The notes: generated from the sequence alone by a model not told the origin. Counted from the first letter of the stretch, positions 17,037 through 25,810 are shown. The stretch is 64,000 nucleotides of DNA from Leeuwenhoekiella polynyae (GCF_042683665.1 NZ_JBHUOO010000045.1), one strand, 5' to 3'. A program made the numbers and translations.

Positions 17037-17762
17037 ATGAAAAAGAAAAAATCAATTGAGGTAACAACTCAAACTGTAGGTAGAAACCGCAGAAACTTTT
17101 TAAAAGTAAGTGGTCTTGCTATAGCAGGTTCAGGTTTATTGTTAGCATCATGTAGTGATGACGATGATAACGGAAATATGCTAGGTGGTACTTTTGATTT
17201 AGGTACTGGTGACGTAGGTGTTTTAAATTATGCTTATGCTCTAGAACAATTAGAGGCCGCTTTTTATACTAATGTAGTGAACGGTTCTTTTTATGCCAGT
17301 GCCTCTGCTGATGAAAAAGCAATCTTATTAGATTTATACAATCACGAGGTGAATCACCGTGAATTCTTTAAAGCCGCTATTGGCGCAAATGTTCCTATGG
17401 AGCAACAACTTACTGCTGATCTAGAATTCGATTTTAGCTCTGTAGATTTTGGCGACAGAGATTCAGTATTAACTACTGCTAGGATATTAGAAGATACAGG
17501 AGTTAGTGCATACAACGGCGCAGGTCAATATATTCAGACTGCTGCTTATCTTACTTTAGCTGGTAAAATTGTATCTGTAGAAGCCCGTCACGCCGCAGCT
17601 ATAAGAACAATAATTAATGGTAGTGCAGATTACACTGCATTTGCCGGAGACGATATCATAGATGATAACGGTCTTGACTTGGCTGCATCACCTGCAGATG
17701 TTATTTCTGCAGCAGGAGGGTTCTTTGTAACTCCATTTACATACAAAAAACCACAAGCGTAA
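17037..17762 (+). CDS. ferritin-like domain protein, Tat-exported lipoprotein
   Basis: A 241-residue protein with a twin-arginine signal (RRNFLKVSG at 18-26) and a lipobox LLLASC (Cys39), followed by SDDDDNG. The mature part is a ferritin-like (Ferritin_2/PCC13-62-type) four-helix bundle. It has paired carboxylate/His motifs YALEQLEAAFYTNV, LYNHEVNHREFF, ARILEDTGVSAYNG and SVEARHAAAIR, which give the E..EH-type metal ligands on four helices. The family includes desiccation-related proteins; whether it binds iron or acts as an oxidase is not established. The next gene, 26 bp downstream, encodes a paralogue. Confidence 0.85.
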   Translation: MKKKKSIEVTTQTVGRNRRNFLKVSGLAIAGSGLLLASCSDDDDNGNMLGGTFDLGTGDVGVLNYAYALEQLEAAFYTNVVNGSFYASASADEKAILLDLYNHEVNHREFFKAAIGANVPMEQQLTADLEFDFSSVDFGDRDSVLTTARILEDTGVSAYNGAGQYIQTAAYLTLAGKIVSVEARHAAAIRTIINGSADYTAFAGDDIIDDNGLDLAASPADVISAAGGFFVTPFTYKKPQA

Positions 17763-17788
17763 TTACTAACCATTAAAAAAATACCGAA

Positions 17789-18628
17789 ATGAATTTAATA
17801 AAATTTTTAGACGAATTTACTACTGATAAATTACAAGAGCCTAACACATCCAGACGTGCAATGTTTGGTCAATTAGGAAGCTTGACAAAAAAAGCTGCAA
17901 TCGCTGCCGTACCATTTGGATTGGCTACAATGTCTAACAAAGCTATGGCTCAATCCAGCTCTAGTGTTGTTGATGTTTTAAATCTAGCTCTTACATTAGA
18001 ATATCTTGAAGATGAATTTTATGCTATGGCTCTAGATTCTGGTGTACTTTCAGGAAATGCTAAAGCAGAAGCTATATATATGCAAATCTCAAAGCACGAA
18101 TCACAGCACGTTGATTTCTTAACTGCTGCTATAGAAGGTTCAGGTGCTACACCCGTGGCAAAACCTACTTTTGATTTTACAGTTGGTGGTGCTTTTGATC
18201 CATTTAATGATAATGGCGCTGGGCAAGCAACAGCTTATGCACAATTATTAGCGCTAGCTCAAGCATTTGAAGATACTGGAGTACGTGCATATAAAGGTCA
18301 GGCAGGAAACCTAATGGGAAATCCGGGTGTTCTAACTGCTGCTTTACAAATACATTCAGTTGAGGCAAGACATGCATCAGAAGTAAGAAGACTTCGTGGT
18401 CTTGAGGGATGGATTACAGGAAACCAAAGAGGAGCTGGTATGCCAGAAGCTACACAAGCTGTATATGACGGGGCAACTACCGAAGCGAATATTATGCAAG
18501 GTGGTTTAGATGTTACAAGTCTTGGTTCTGGATCTCCATTTACTGTTGACGCTTCTACTCAAGCATATGATGAGATTTTAACTGGTGATGAGGCTGTTGC
18601 AATAGCAAGTCTATTTATAGTATCATAA
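17789..18628 (+). CDS. ferritin-like domain protein (paralogue of upstream gene)
   Basis: A 279-residue protein with a Tat-like leader (TSRRAMFGQLGSLTKKAAIAAVPFGLA, then MAQSSSS) and no lipobox. The four-helix motifs are LTLEYLEDEFYAMA, ISKHESQHVDFLTAA, AQAFEDTGVRAYKG and SVEARHASEVRRLRG. They parallel those of the preceding protein, so the two arose by duplication or form a heteromer. The C-terminal 80 residues (TGNQRGAGMPEATQ onward) are an extra domain. It is probably cotranscribed with the first gene and ends at the terminator at 18654-18687. The function beyond the ferritin-like fold is unknown. Confidence 0.85.
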   Translation: MNLIKFLDEFTTDKLQEPNTSRRAMFGQLGSLTKKAAIAAVPFGLATMSNKAMAQSSSSVVDVLNLALTLEYLEDEFYAMALDSGVLSGNAKAEAIYMQISKHESQHVDFLTAAIEGSGATPVAKPTFDFTVGGAFDPFNDNGAGQATAYAQLLALAQAFEDTGVRAYKGQAGNLMGNPGVLTAALQIHSVEARHASEVRRLRGLEGWITGNQRGAGMPEATQAVYDGATTEANIMQGGLDVTSLGSGSPFTVDASTQAYDEILTGDEAVAIASLFIVS

Positions 18629-18653
18629 CAATTAAGTTTCTTTTGTGAATGCA

Positions 18654-18687
18654 AAAACCCTGCTTTTATTATAAAGGCAGGGTTTTT
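18654..18687 (+). terminator. intrinsic terminator after ferritin-like operon
   Basis: AAAACCCTGC pairs with GCAGGGTTTT around an AT-rich loop, followed by Ts. Confidence 0.8.
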
Positions 18688-18713
18688 ATATTTTAAACTA
18701 TGTGTTATAAATA

Positions 18714-18749
18714 AAAAACTCCCGAAGTATTACACTTCGGGAGTTTTTT
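18714..18749 (-). terminator. intrinsic terminator after nusB-yajC operon
   Basis: CTCCCGAAGT (18719-18728) pairs perfectly with ACTTCGGGAG (18734-18743), flanked by A-run and T-run; it sits 20 bp beyond the yajC stop on the minus strand. Confidence 0.88.
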
Positions 18750-18769
18750 ATTTGAGCTAGAAAAGAAGC

Positions 18770-19063
18770 TTATTTCTTCTTCTCTACCTTTGCAGGCTCA
18801 TTTAATTTTTTTGTTAGTTCTAAAGACAATGCAGAACGCTCAAATTTTAATTTACCGGCACCTGATTCTAGGATTACAGTAGTGTCATTCAAGTCTAAAA
18901 TTTTTCCGTGAAGCCCGCTTTTCGTAATTACACGATCTCCTCTTTTTAATTCTTCAGCAAATTTCTTTTCATCCTTTTGACGTTTCATTTGTGGGCGTAT
19001 CATAAAAAGATACACAACCGCGATCATTAAAAGAATGGGTAAAAAGCTTGTTAATTGTTCCAT
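18770..19063 (-). CDS. yajC: preprotein translocase subunit YajC
   Basis: A 97-residue inner-membrane accessory subunit of the Sec translocon. One N-terminal membrane segment (about residues 5-22) is followed by the family signature IRPQMKRQKDEKKFAEELKRGDRVITKSGLHGKI. The C-terminal tail is Lys-rich. It is last in the nusB-DUF1573-yajC order that is well conserved in Bacteroidetes, with a 10-bp gap from the DUF1573 gene. A strong terminator follows. Confidence 0.95.
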   Translation of the reverse strand: MEQLTSFLPILLMIAVVYLFMIRPQMKRQKDEKKFAEELKRGDRVITKSGLHGKILDLNDTTVILESGAGKLKFERSALSLELTKKLNEPAKVEKKK

Positions 19064-19073
19064 TTATAGTTGC

Positions 19074-19541
19074 TTAGCCGTTTGTTGCTGCAGGACCTTC
19101 AGTAGGTTGTACAAAAGCGGTGATTTTTACAGTTTCAGATCCTTTTTCAGTATTAGATTTTACAGTAACAACTTTAGTTACCGAATTTAAACCACTACCG
19201 TTATATTTTACCAAAAGTTCTCCTGTCTCACCTGGTTGAATAGGCTCTTTAGGATAACTTGGTACGGTACATCCACAAGTACTTGTTGCATCAACAATAA
19301 CTAAAGGTGCCTTGCCTGTATTTTTAAATTTAAATACATGCTCTACAGCTGTACCACGTGCGATATTTCCAAAGTCATATGCACTTTCTTCAAATTCCAT
19401 CGAAGGAAAAACAGTAGCATCTGCATCACGAGTTGCTGCCATTTCTACATTTTCTCCTTTTACTTTGTCTGATGCGTTGTCTTTACAACTTGTAAACGCT
19501 AATGCAGCCACTAGACCAACTGCAAGAAATGCTTTTTTCAT
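19074..19541 (-). CDS. DUF1573 domain lipoprotein
   Basis: A 155-residue lipoprotein with a signal peptide ending ALAFTSC (Cys19). An immunoglobulin-like DUF1573 domain spans about residues 45-145, with the signature FEESAYDFGNIARGTAVEHVFKFKNTG and the STCGCTVP motif. DUF1573 is widespread in Bacteroidetes, with roles in the envelope that are not biochemically defined. It sits between nusB and yajC and has an additional own -7 box at 19565-19572. Confidence 0.92.
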   Translation of the reverse strand: MKKAFLAVGLVAALAFTSCKDNASDKVKGENVEMAATRDADATVFPSMEFEESAYDFGNIARGTAVEHVFKFKNTGKAPLVIVDATSTCGCTVPSYPKEPIQPGETGELLVKYNGSGLNSVTKVVTVKSNTEKGSETVKITAFVQPTEGPAATNG

Positions 19542-19564
19542 AATAGTTTTATTTTTTAGGAATT

Positions 19565-19572
19565 CAAAAATA
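19565..19572 (-). promoter_or_regulatory. -7 promoter box for the DUF1573 gene
   Basis: The minus strand reads TATTTTTG 23 bases before the ATG at 19541, in the 43-bp gap after nusB. Confidence 0.5.
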
Positions 19573-19584
19573 CAATTTTATTTA

Positions 19585-20532
19585 TTACTCAATCAAGCCC
19601 CTACCTGCTTTGTTTAGCCTGCTTTCCTTCTTATACTTTTTAACCAAACGATCTAAGACACCATTCACAAAAATGCTACTCTTAGGTGTTGAATATTCTT
19701 TAGATAATTCTAAATATTCATTAATAGTCACTTTAATAGGAATTGATGGAAATCTTAAGAATTCGCAAAGTGCCATCTTAATCAGTATCTTGTCTAAAGC
19801 AGCTATACGGTCTTGATCCCAGTTGGGTGTATTTCCTAAAATCTCTGCTTCGTATTCTCCATTGTTGCGAGCGGTACGCAACAGAAGGTCTTTAGCATAT
19901 TGACGATCTTCTTCGTCTTTATATAATTTAGGAATGATTGTACTTTCTGGAGAATTAGGCTTAATCTTCCCGAGTCGCTTAACAATTGTTGTATTTACAA
20001 CAGGCAGGTCATCTACCCAAGTAATGCGATAATCCTCTAAATAATCGTAAAGTTTGTTATTAGGAGCTACGTATTCGCTGAAAAAATCGATAACAAAATC
20101 GCGGTCTTTTTTAAAATCTGATTCAGTATCAGACATATAAGCCTCATAAAAGTCGCTTTTCATAAGTTCGTTATAAATTAAAACAACGTACTCATTATCA
20201 AGCCTCCAATTATTAAGCTTTGCTTTCTTTAGTTCTTTCTGAAGCAATTCGTTCTCAGAAAGTTTAACTAAAACTTCATTGTTAATAAATTTAAGATTGG
20301 GATTTTTTTCAGATTCTGTAGCCAGCATTTTAAGCTGAGAACGCTCCATCATGTCCTTTGCATGCGCGTGAATTTCAACAACCAGATCTATCAATACCAG
20401 ATAGAGATCGTACATCTGAGCGGTACTCGCGTTCAAGAATTTCTCTTCTTTAAGTAAATCAGGTTGTTCTGACTGACTTAAGGCGTAAAGTGCTTGCATT
20501 ACTTTGATGCGAATGTGCCTTCTGTTAAGCAT
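19585..20532 (-). CDS. nusB: transcription antitermination factor NusB
   Basis: A 315-residue protein starting MLNRRHIRIKVMQALYALSQSE. A frame extension upstream to 20643 begins with a GTG and encodes no conserved sequence; the -7 box at 20613-20620 lies inside it, which favours the ATG at 20532. The C-terminal about 130 residues are the canonical NusB fold (ILIKMALCEFLRFPSIPIKVTINEYLELSKEYS...FVNGVLDRL). The long N-terminal part is typical of Bacteroidetes. NusB with NusE binds boxA RNA during rRNA transcription. Confidence 0.93.
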   Translation of the reverse strand: MLNRRHIRIKVMQALYALSQSEQPDLLKEEKFLNASTAQMYDLYLVLIDLVVEIHAHAKDMMERSQLKMLATESEKNPNLKFINNEVLVKLSENELLQKELKKAKLNNWRLDNEYVVLIYNELMKSDFYEAYMSDTESDFKKDRDFVIDFFSEYVAPNNKLYDYLEDYRITWVDDLPVVNTTIVKRLGKIKPNSPESTIIPKLYKDEEDRQYAKDLLLRTARNNGEYEAEILGNTPNWDQDRIAALDKILIKMALCEFLRFPSIPIKVTINEYLELSKEYSTPKSSIFVNGVLDRLVKKYKKESRLNKAGRGLIE

Positions 20533-20612
20533 AATTTTAAAGAACTTAGGTTGTTTGAGATTATAATAACTTAAAGCTGAACGGTAGTATACCGAAAAGT
20601 TCAAAAACGTTG

Positions 20613-20620
20613 CAAAAATA
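20613..20620 (-). promoter_or_regulatory. -7 promoter box for nusB
   Basis: The minus strand reads TATTTTTG, 80 bases before the nusB ATG; it lies inside the upstream open frame and so argues for the later start. Confidence 0.5.
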
Positions 20621-20698
20621 CATTTTATTAGGGTTCTAACCACCCTAATTACTTTTTTATCTCAAAAAACTCTGTACGCGTTTTACAGTCTAAACACG

Positions 20699-20706
20699 TA
20701 TCTTTG
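20699..20706 (+). promoter_or_regulatory. -7 promoter box for ABC exporter
   Basis: TATCTTTG matches the consensus. It precedes a short upstream frame (20731-20802) and the exporter ATG at 20777. Confidence 0.5.
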
Positions 20707-20730
20707 CCCGGCTCTATATAAAAAAGACTT

Positions 20731-20802
20731 ATGGTCAAAACCTTAGATTACGAGCCTGCCCGAAGAACTACGATTTATGAAAGAACTTCAACATCTCAAT
20801 AA
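20731..20802 (+). other. possible 23-codon upstream ORF overlapping the ABC gene start
   Basis: ATG at 20731 opens a frame MVKTLDYEPARRTTIYERTS... ending TAA at 20800-20802, 26 bases into the exporter gene in another frame. It begins 24 bases after a promoter box, where a first start codon is expected. Whether it is translated is unknown; it could act as a leader peptide by coupling. Confidence 0.3.
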
Positions 20803-22534
20803 GTATTTTAAAAAATACAAATGGAAGCTCATTTTGGGCTTTTTTATTGTTTTGATAGCCCGCATATTTGCCATACTTACGCCTAAATTTTCTGGCGATA
20901 TGATTAAGTATGTAGAAGATTATTTGAATAACGGTGGTGAATTGAGTGCCTTGAAACACCAACTACTTGTTACGCTTTTGATGCTTTTGGGAGCTGCCCT
21001 ACTTTCAGCATTTTTTACGTTTCTCATGCGTCAAATGTTTATTGTTGTTTCTCGTTATATGGAAGCAGATCTTAAAAACGAGGTTTATGAGCAATACCAG
21101 AATCTTTCGCTCAATTTCTACAAGAAAAACCGTACTGGTGACTTAATGAATCGTATTAGTGAAGATGTAAGTAAAGTACGTATGTATTTAGGCCCCGCTA
21201 TTATGTATGGTGTTACGACTGTGATACTTTTTGCAACAGTGATACCCTATATGTATTACAGCGCGCCAGAACTCACATTGTATGTACTAATCCCGTTACC
21301 TATTTTATCTGTTGCCATCTATCAATTAAGCAGACTCATTCACAAACGCAGTACAGTTGTTCAACAATATTTATCGCATTTAAGCACATTTACTCAAGAA
21401 TCCTTTAGTGGTATCGGGGTGATTAAAGCCTATGGAATAGAGCCGCAAACGTATAAGAATTTTGAAGAGCTAAGTGAAACTAATAAAGATAAAAATCTAG
21501 ATTTAGTAAAAGTTCAGGCCTTCTTCTTCCCTTTAATGATTGCTTTAATTGGCGTAAGTAACTTATTGGTTATCTATATAGGTGGAAAAAAATACATAGA
21601 CGGAAGCATCCCTGATCTAGGCGTCATTGTAGAGTTTCTTATTTATGTAAATATGTTAACCTGGCCTGTGGCTTCTGTAGGATGGATCACTTCATTAGTA
21701 CAACAAGCCGAAGCTTCACAAAAGCGTATTAATGAGTTTCTCAAGGAGAAGCCAGATATCGTAAACTATACAAATGAACACACACCTATCGACGGAAGTA
21801 TTCGTTTTGACAAGGTTACATTTACGTACGAAGACACTAATATTACAGCCTTAAAAGACATTTCTTTTGAAGTAAATAAAGGAGAAACTTTAGCCATTAT
21901 CGGTAAAACCGGTTCTGGTAAATCTACTATCTTAGAGTTGATAGGTCGCCTATACGACACTACAAATGGAACGATAAGCATAGACAAAACTCCTATTGAA
22001 AAACTCAATCTAAAAGACTTGAGAACCGCTATAGGTTATGTTCCACAAGAAGCTTTTTTGTTTAGCGATAGTATTAAAGAGAATATCAAATTTGGTAAAA
22101 AAGATGCTTCTGATGAAGAAGTTATACAAGCAGCTAAAAATGCTGTTGTACATAAAAATATAGTTGATTTTTCTAAAGGCTATGATACAATTCTGGGAGA
22201 ACGGGGTATTACCTTAAGCGGTGGGCAGAAACAGCGTGTTTCTATCGCTCGTGCCATTATTAAAGACCCACAGGTTCTTTTATTTGATGACAGTCTTTCT
22301 GCAGTAGATACAGAAACCGAAGAAGAAATTCTATCAAATCTAAAAAAAATCGCTGCTGATAAGACTACAATTCTTGTTAGTCATCGTATTTCTTCGGCTA
22401 AAAATGCCGATAAAATTATCATTCTTGAAGAAGGAGAGATCATACAACAAGGTAAGCATGAAGATCTGGTAAAACAACCGGGTTATTATCAAGAACTTTA
22501 CCGCAAACAACTTGATGAAAAAGAAATGGAATAA
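20777..22534 (+). CDS. ABC transporter, fused permease/ATPase (MdlA/MsbA-like exporter)
   Basis: A 585-residue exporter half-transporter. Six membrane helices lie within about residues 15-310 (ABC_membrane domain), and the nucleotide-binding domain is at about 340-575. Walker A GKTGSGKST is followed by the Q-loop QEAF, signature LSGGQKQR and Walker B LLFDD504-D505. The residue after the Walker B Asp is Asp505, not the usual catalytic Glu, as in the degenerate site of heterodimeric exporters. The H-loop SHR is present. Substrate unknown; lipid or drug export are usual. Its partner gene is not in this window. Confidence 0.9.
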   Translation: MKELQHLNKYFKKYKWKLILGFFIVLIARIFAILTPKFSGDMIKYVEDYLNNGGELSALKHQLLVTLLMLLGAALLSAFFTFLMRQMFIVVSRYMEADLKNEVYEQYQNLSLNFYKKNRTGDLMNRISEDVSKVRMYLGPAIMYGVTTVILFATVIPYMYYSAPELTLYVLIPLPILSVAIYQLSRLIHKRSTVVQQYLSHLSTFTQESFSGIGVIKAYGIEPQTYKNFEELSETNKDKNLDLVKVQAFFFPLMIALIGVSNLLVIYIGGKKYIDGSIPDLGVIVEFLIYVNMLTWPVASVGWITSLVQQAEASQKRINEFLKEKPDIVNYTNEHTPIDGSIRFDKVTFTYEDTNITALKDISFEVNKGETLAIIGKTGSGKSTILELIGRLYDTTNGTISIDKTPIEKLNLKDLRTAIGYVPQEAFLFSDSIKENIKFGKKDASDEEVIQAAKNAVVHKNIVDFSKGYDTILGERGITLSGGQKQRVSIARAIIKDPQVLLFDDSLSAVDTETEEEILSNLKKIAADKTTILVSHRISSAKNADKIIILEEGEIIQQGKHEDLVKQPGYYQELYRKQLDEKEME

Positions 22535-22601
22535 AATTTTGTACGCCAACTAATTTTTTTCCATTTTTGACAGAATAAAGCGTATTAATTAAACCAAGAT
22601 T

Positions 22602-22976
22602 ATGAGCAATAATGAAATGAAGGGGAATGATGAGATATTCTCGAAAGTGTTAAGAGCAGGGCGTCGCACCTATTTTTTTGATGTACGTTCTACACGTGCA
22701 GGAGATTATTACCTAACCATTACCGAGAGTAAAAAATTCACAAATGACGATGGTTCCTTTCACTACAAGAAACACAAAATTTATCTTTATAAAGAAGATT
22801 TTGATGGTTTCTCTGAAATTTTAAATGAAATGACCAGCTACATCCTTAATGAAAAAGGAGAAGAAGTAATTAGCGAACGTCACCAGAGCGATTATGTTAA
22901 AGAAGAGGACAAAGAGCCGGTTTTTGAAACAAAATCTGCAAAAGCATTTACTGATGTAAGTTTTGACGATATTTAA
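22602..22976 (+). CDS. DUF3276 / PUR-alpha-like nucleic-acid-binding protein
   Basis: A 124-residue cytosolic protein of the DUF3276 family, whose fold resembles eukaryotic PUR-alpha. The core GRRTYFFDVRSTRAGDYYLTITESKK and FHYKKHKIYLYKEDFDGF forms a beta-sheet with basic surface residues. PUR-type proteins bind single-stranded nucleic acid; the role in Bacteroidetes is not established. The acidic C-terminus (KEEDKEPVFETKSAKAFTDVSFDDI) is typical. It begins 67 bp after the ABC gene and ends at a strong terminator. Confidence 0.9.
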   Translation: MSNNEMKGNDEIFSKVLRAGRRTYFFDVRSTRAGDYYLTITESKKFTNDDGSFHYKKHKIYLYKEDFDGFSEILNEMTSYILNEKGEEVISERHQSDYVKEEDKEPVFETKSAKAFTDVSFDDI

Positions 22977-22997
22977 AAAATTGACAACTTAGATTTT

Positions 22998-23021
22998 AAA
23001 GCCGCATTATTTGCGGCTTTT
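22998..23021 (+). terminator. intrinsic terminator
   Basis: AAAGCCGCA (22998-23006) pairs with TGCGGCTTT around a short loop, followed by Ts, 21 bp after the PUR-like gene. Confidence 0.85.
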
Positions 23022-23157
23022 TTTATACCTCAATTTAAAGGATTCAGAATTTTGAATAATAAATTACGCTATACTAGTTACTCTTTTTAAGCATTTAGTA
23101 TAAATGGAAAAACGGTTTAGATTTAAAATTGATATCTTTAAAATCGTTCGTAAACTA

Positions 23158-23254
23158 CCTCGGGGCAAGCCCGCGAGGCAGTTTCGTTAGAAACAAATTT
23201 TCAATCTCGCGGCAAGCCTCGGAGTATTAAACCCATTGGCAGTGCCAATAAATC
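23158..23254 (+). repeat. dispersed hairpin-rich repeat, best copy
   Basis: About 97 bp built of four small hairpins in a row. CCTCG-GGGC-AA-GCCC-G-CGAGG is at 23158-23178, GTTTC-GTTA-GAAAC at 23181-23194, a weaker CTC..GGC-AA-GCC..GAG at about 23206-23223, and TTGGC-AGT-GCCAA at 23236-23248. A near-identical copy lies at 63407-63503, and partial or diverged relatives lie at 3892-3940 and 30719-30838. It ends 15 bases before the metallopeptidase ATG. It encodes no protein and does not resemble an IS end I know. Confidence 0.75.
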
Positions 23255-23268
23255 ATTTCATAAAGAAT

Positions 23269-25791
23269 ATGAAGCAAATGCTACTTAGAGTTTTTCTACT
23301 CCTGTTTATTCCTTTTACCTATGCGCAAGTATCGCATCCTACACTAGATTATTATTTACCAGATAATGTAAGTTACAATCCCGAGATTCCCACTCCAAAA
23401 GAGCTTTTGGGCTATGTTCCCGGTGAGTGGCACGTAAGCCATGATTTGCTGGTGAGTTATATGGAAAAAATGGCTGCAGCCTCTCCTCGCATTGCTATTG
23501 AAAACCGCGGAAGAACATTTGAAGGCAGGCCTATATTGCTATTAACAGTTACATCACCCGAAAACCATAAGAATATTGCTGAAATTAAAAATCAACATGC
23601 AGCACTTACATATAGCGGCTCAGAAAGCTTAGACACAGATTCAATGCCTATTGTCACCTATCAAGGGATGAGTATTCACGGTAATGAAGCCAGCGGCTCT
23701 AACGCAGGATTATTAGCTATCTATTATTTAGCTGCTGCAGAAGGGCCCGCCATTGATTCGATGTTAGAAAATGTGGTGATTTTATTTGATCCTTCTTTTA
23801 ATCCTGATGGGTTACAACGCTTCTCGTATTGGGCAAATACCAATAAAAATCAAAGCCTTACTTCAGATCCTCAGGATAGAGAATACCGTGAAGTGTGGCC
23901 TGGCGGGCGTTATAATCACTATTGGTTTGACCTTAACCGCGATTGGCTTCCGGCAGAATTACCAGAATCTCAGGCACGTATTAAAACCTATCACGCGTGG
24001 CATCCTAACATCTTAACAGATCATCACGAGATGGGTAGCAACTCTTCGTTTTTCTTTCAACCGGGAATTCAGAGTCGTACGCATCCTTTGACTCCTAAAC
24101 TCAATCAAGAATTAACCGCAGAGATTGGTAAGTACCACGCTGCAGCATTCGATAAAATTGGTTCGTTTTATTATACCGAAGAAGATTACGATGATTTTTA
24201 CTACGGAAAAGGTTCAACTTTCCCTGATATTAACGGTAGTATAGGTATTCTTTTTGAACAAGCCAGTTCACGCGGGCACATACAAGAAACAGACAACGGA
24301 TTGCTTACATTTCCTTTTACCATAAGAAATCAACTTACTGCTTTTCTTTCAACTATTGAAGCAGCACAAGCCATGCGTACTAAACTTCTTAATTATCAAC
24401 GCGATTTCTATGCTAACTCGAGATCAGAAGCAGGTGGTGATGCCTATATTTTTGGTAGTCAAAATGATCCTGCTCGTGCAGCTCACTTAGCACAGTTACT
24501 ACAGCGTCATCAAATTTCAGTTTATGAAGCTGATAAAGATTATGAATCAAAAGATTTAAAATTTGACAAGAATAGTAGCTATGTGGTGCCTAAAAATCAA
24601 AAACACAGCAGACTTCTTAAAGGCATGTTTGAAAAGCGTACCACTTTTGAAGATAGTCTTTTCTATGACATTTCTGCCTGGAGTTTTCCGCTGGCATTCA
24701 ATCTTGATTTTAGTGAGAATGCGCCAGCAAGCTTGGCTAGTACTAAAATAGATAGCGTGTCGCTCCCAACACCTTTAACGCTATCCAAAAGTGATTATGC
24801 TTATTTACTTCCGTGGGGAGATTATTACGCTCCACAGGCATTAAACGCTATTTTAAATGCAGGTTTACGTGCTAAAGTTGGGATACAACCTTTTACTTCA
24901 GGAGGAGTTATTTATGATTATGGGACGGTGATGATTCCTGTACAGAATCAAAAAATGAATGCCGAAGAATTAAATCAATTTTTAGATAAAGTAGCTAAAG
25001 ATGCACATCTTACCATAAATCCTGTAAAAACCGGCCTAACGGAAGGAATTGATCTAGGAAGCCGAAAATTTATCGCATTAGAGCCTCAAAAAATAGCACT
25101 TTTAGTTGGCGATGGAATTAACGCAACGGACGCCGGAGAAATCTGGCATCTTTTAGACACCCGTTTCCACATCAGCATCACAAAACTAGACACTAGAAGT
25201 TTAAGTAGGACTGATCTATCTAAATACACAACACTCATAATGCCTACAAGTGGCTGGGGTGGCGGTATAGACGAGTCTAGCGCTGATAAAATTAGTGAAT
25301 GGGTTCGCAGTGGCGGAAACTTCATTGGTTTTAAAAATGCTGCTCGCTGGATGAAACGTCAGGGATTAATTGACTTCACAACTGTAGAAACCGAAAATCC
25401 TGCGACTGATGTAACTTTTGAGCAACGTAGAGACTTCAATGGAGCTCAGGTTATAGGTGGTGCTATTTTCAAAGCAAAAATAGATCGCTCCCACCCTATT
25501 GCTTTTGGATATGACTCTTCAGAAATTAATCTTTTTAGAGATACAACACTCTTTATAGAGACTGATGATACCAGCTATAAAAATCCTATAACATATACTG
25601 ATGAACCTTTAGTAAGTGGTTATATAAGCGATATAAATTATGAAGCTATTAAAGGGACCAGACCATTTGTGCAGCAGTCTAACGGTAGTGGTAATGTCAT
25701 CCTATTTACAGATAATACCAATTTTAGAGCATTCTGGTATGGTACTACAAAACTGTTTATGAATGCTATTTTCTTTAATAAAGCTATGTAA
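23269..25791 (+). CDS. M14 family zinc carboxypeptidase, secreted
   Basis: An 840-residue exported metallopeptidase. The ATG at 23269 gives a signal peptide MKQMLLRVFLLLFIPFTYAQ; a longer frame from TTG 23236 would start inside the repeat and is unlikely. The M14 domain (about residues 40-360) has the zinc motif H137-GNE140, then NPDG, WFDLNRDW with the Arg cluster, TDHHEMGS with a further zinc His, and FEQASSRG with the probable catalytic Glu. The C-terminal about 450 residues include a DJ-1/glutaminase-like beta-alpha domain (KIALLVGDGINATDAGEIWHLL). Likely a periplasmic or secreted peptide hydrolase in nutrient acquisition. Confidence 0.9.
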   Translation: MKQMLLRVFLLLFIPFTYAQVSHPTLDYYLPDNVSYNPEIPTPKELLGYVPGEWHVSHDLLVSYMEKMAAASPRIAIENRGRTFEGRPILLLTVTSPENHKNIAEIKNQHAALTYSGSESLDTDSMPIVTYQGMSIHGNEASGSNAGLLAIYYLAAAEGPAIDSMLENVVILFDPSFNPDGLQRFSYWANTNKNQSLTSDPQDREYREVWPGGRYNHYWFDLNRDWLPAELPESQARIKTYHAWHPNILTDHHEMGSNSSFFFQPGIQSRTHPLTPKLNQELTAEIGKYHAAAFDKIGSFYYTEEDYDDFYYGKGSTFPDINGSIGILFEQASSRGHIQETDNGLLTFPFTIRNQLTAFLSTIEAAQAMRTKLLNYQRDFYANSRSEAGGDAYIFGSQNDPARAAHLAQLLQRHQISVYEADKDYESKDLKFDKNSSYVVPKNQKHSRLLKGMFEKRTTFEDSLFYDISAWSFPLAFNLDFSENAPASLASTKIDSVSLPTPLTLSKSDYAYLLPWGDYYAPQALNAILNAGLRAKVGIQPFTSGGVIYDYGTVMIPVQNQKMNAEELNQFLDKVAKDAHLTINPVKTGLTEGIDLGSRKFIALEPQKIALLVGDGINATDAGEIWHLLDTRFHISITKLDTRSLSRTDLSKYTTLIMPTSGWGGGIDESSADKISEWVRSGGNFIGFKNAARWMKRQGLIDFTTVETENPATDVTFEQRRDFNGAQVIGGAIFKAKIDRSHPIAFGYDSSEINLFRDTTLFIETDDTSYKNPITYTDEPLVSGYISDINYEAIKGTRPFVQQSNGSGNVILFTDNTNFRAFWYGTTKLFMNAIFFNKAM

Positions 25792-25810
25792 ACAGCATAT
25801 ACTTAAAATA

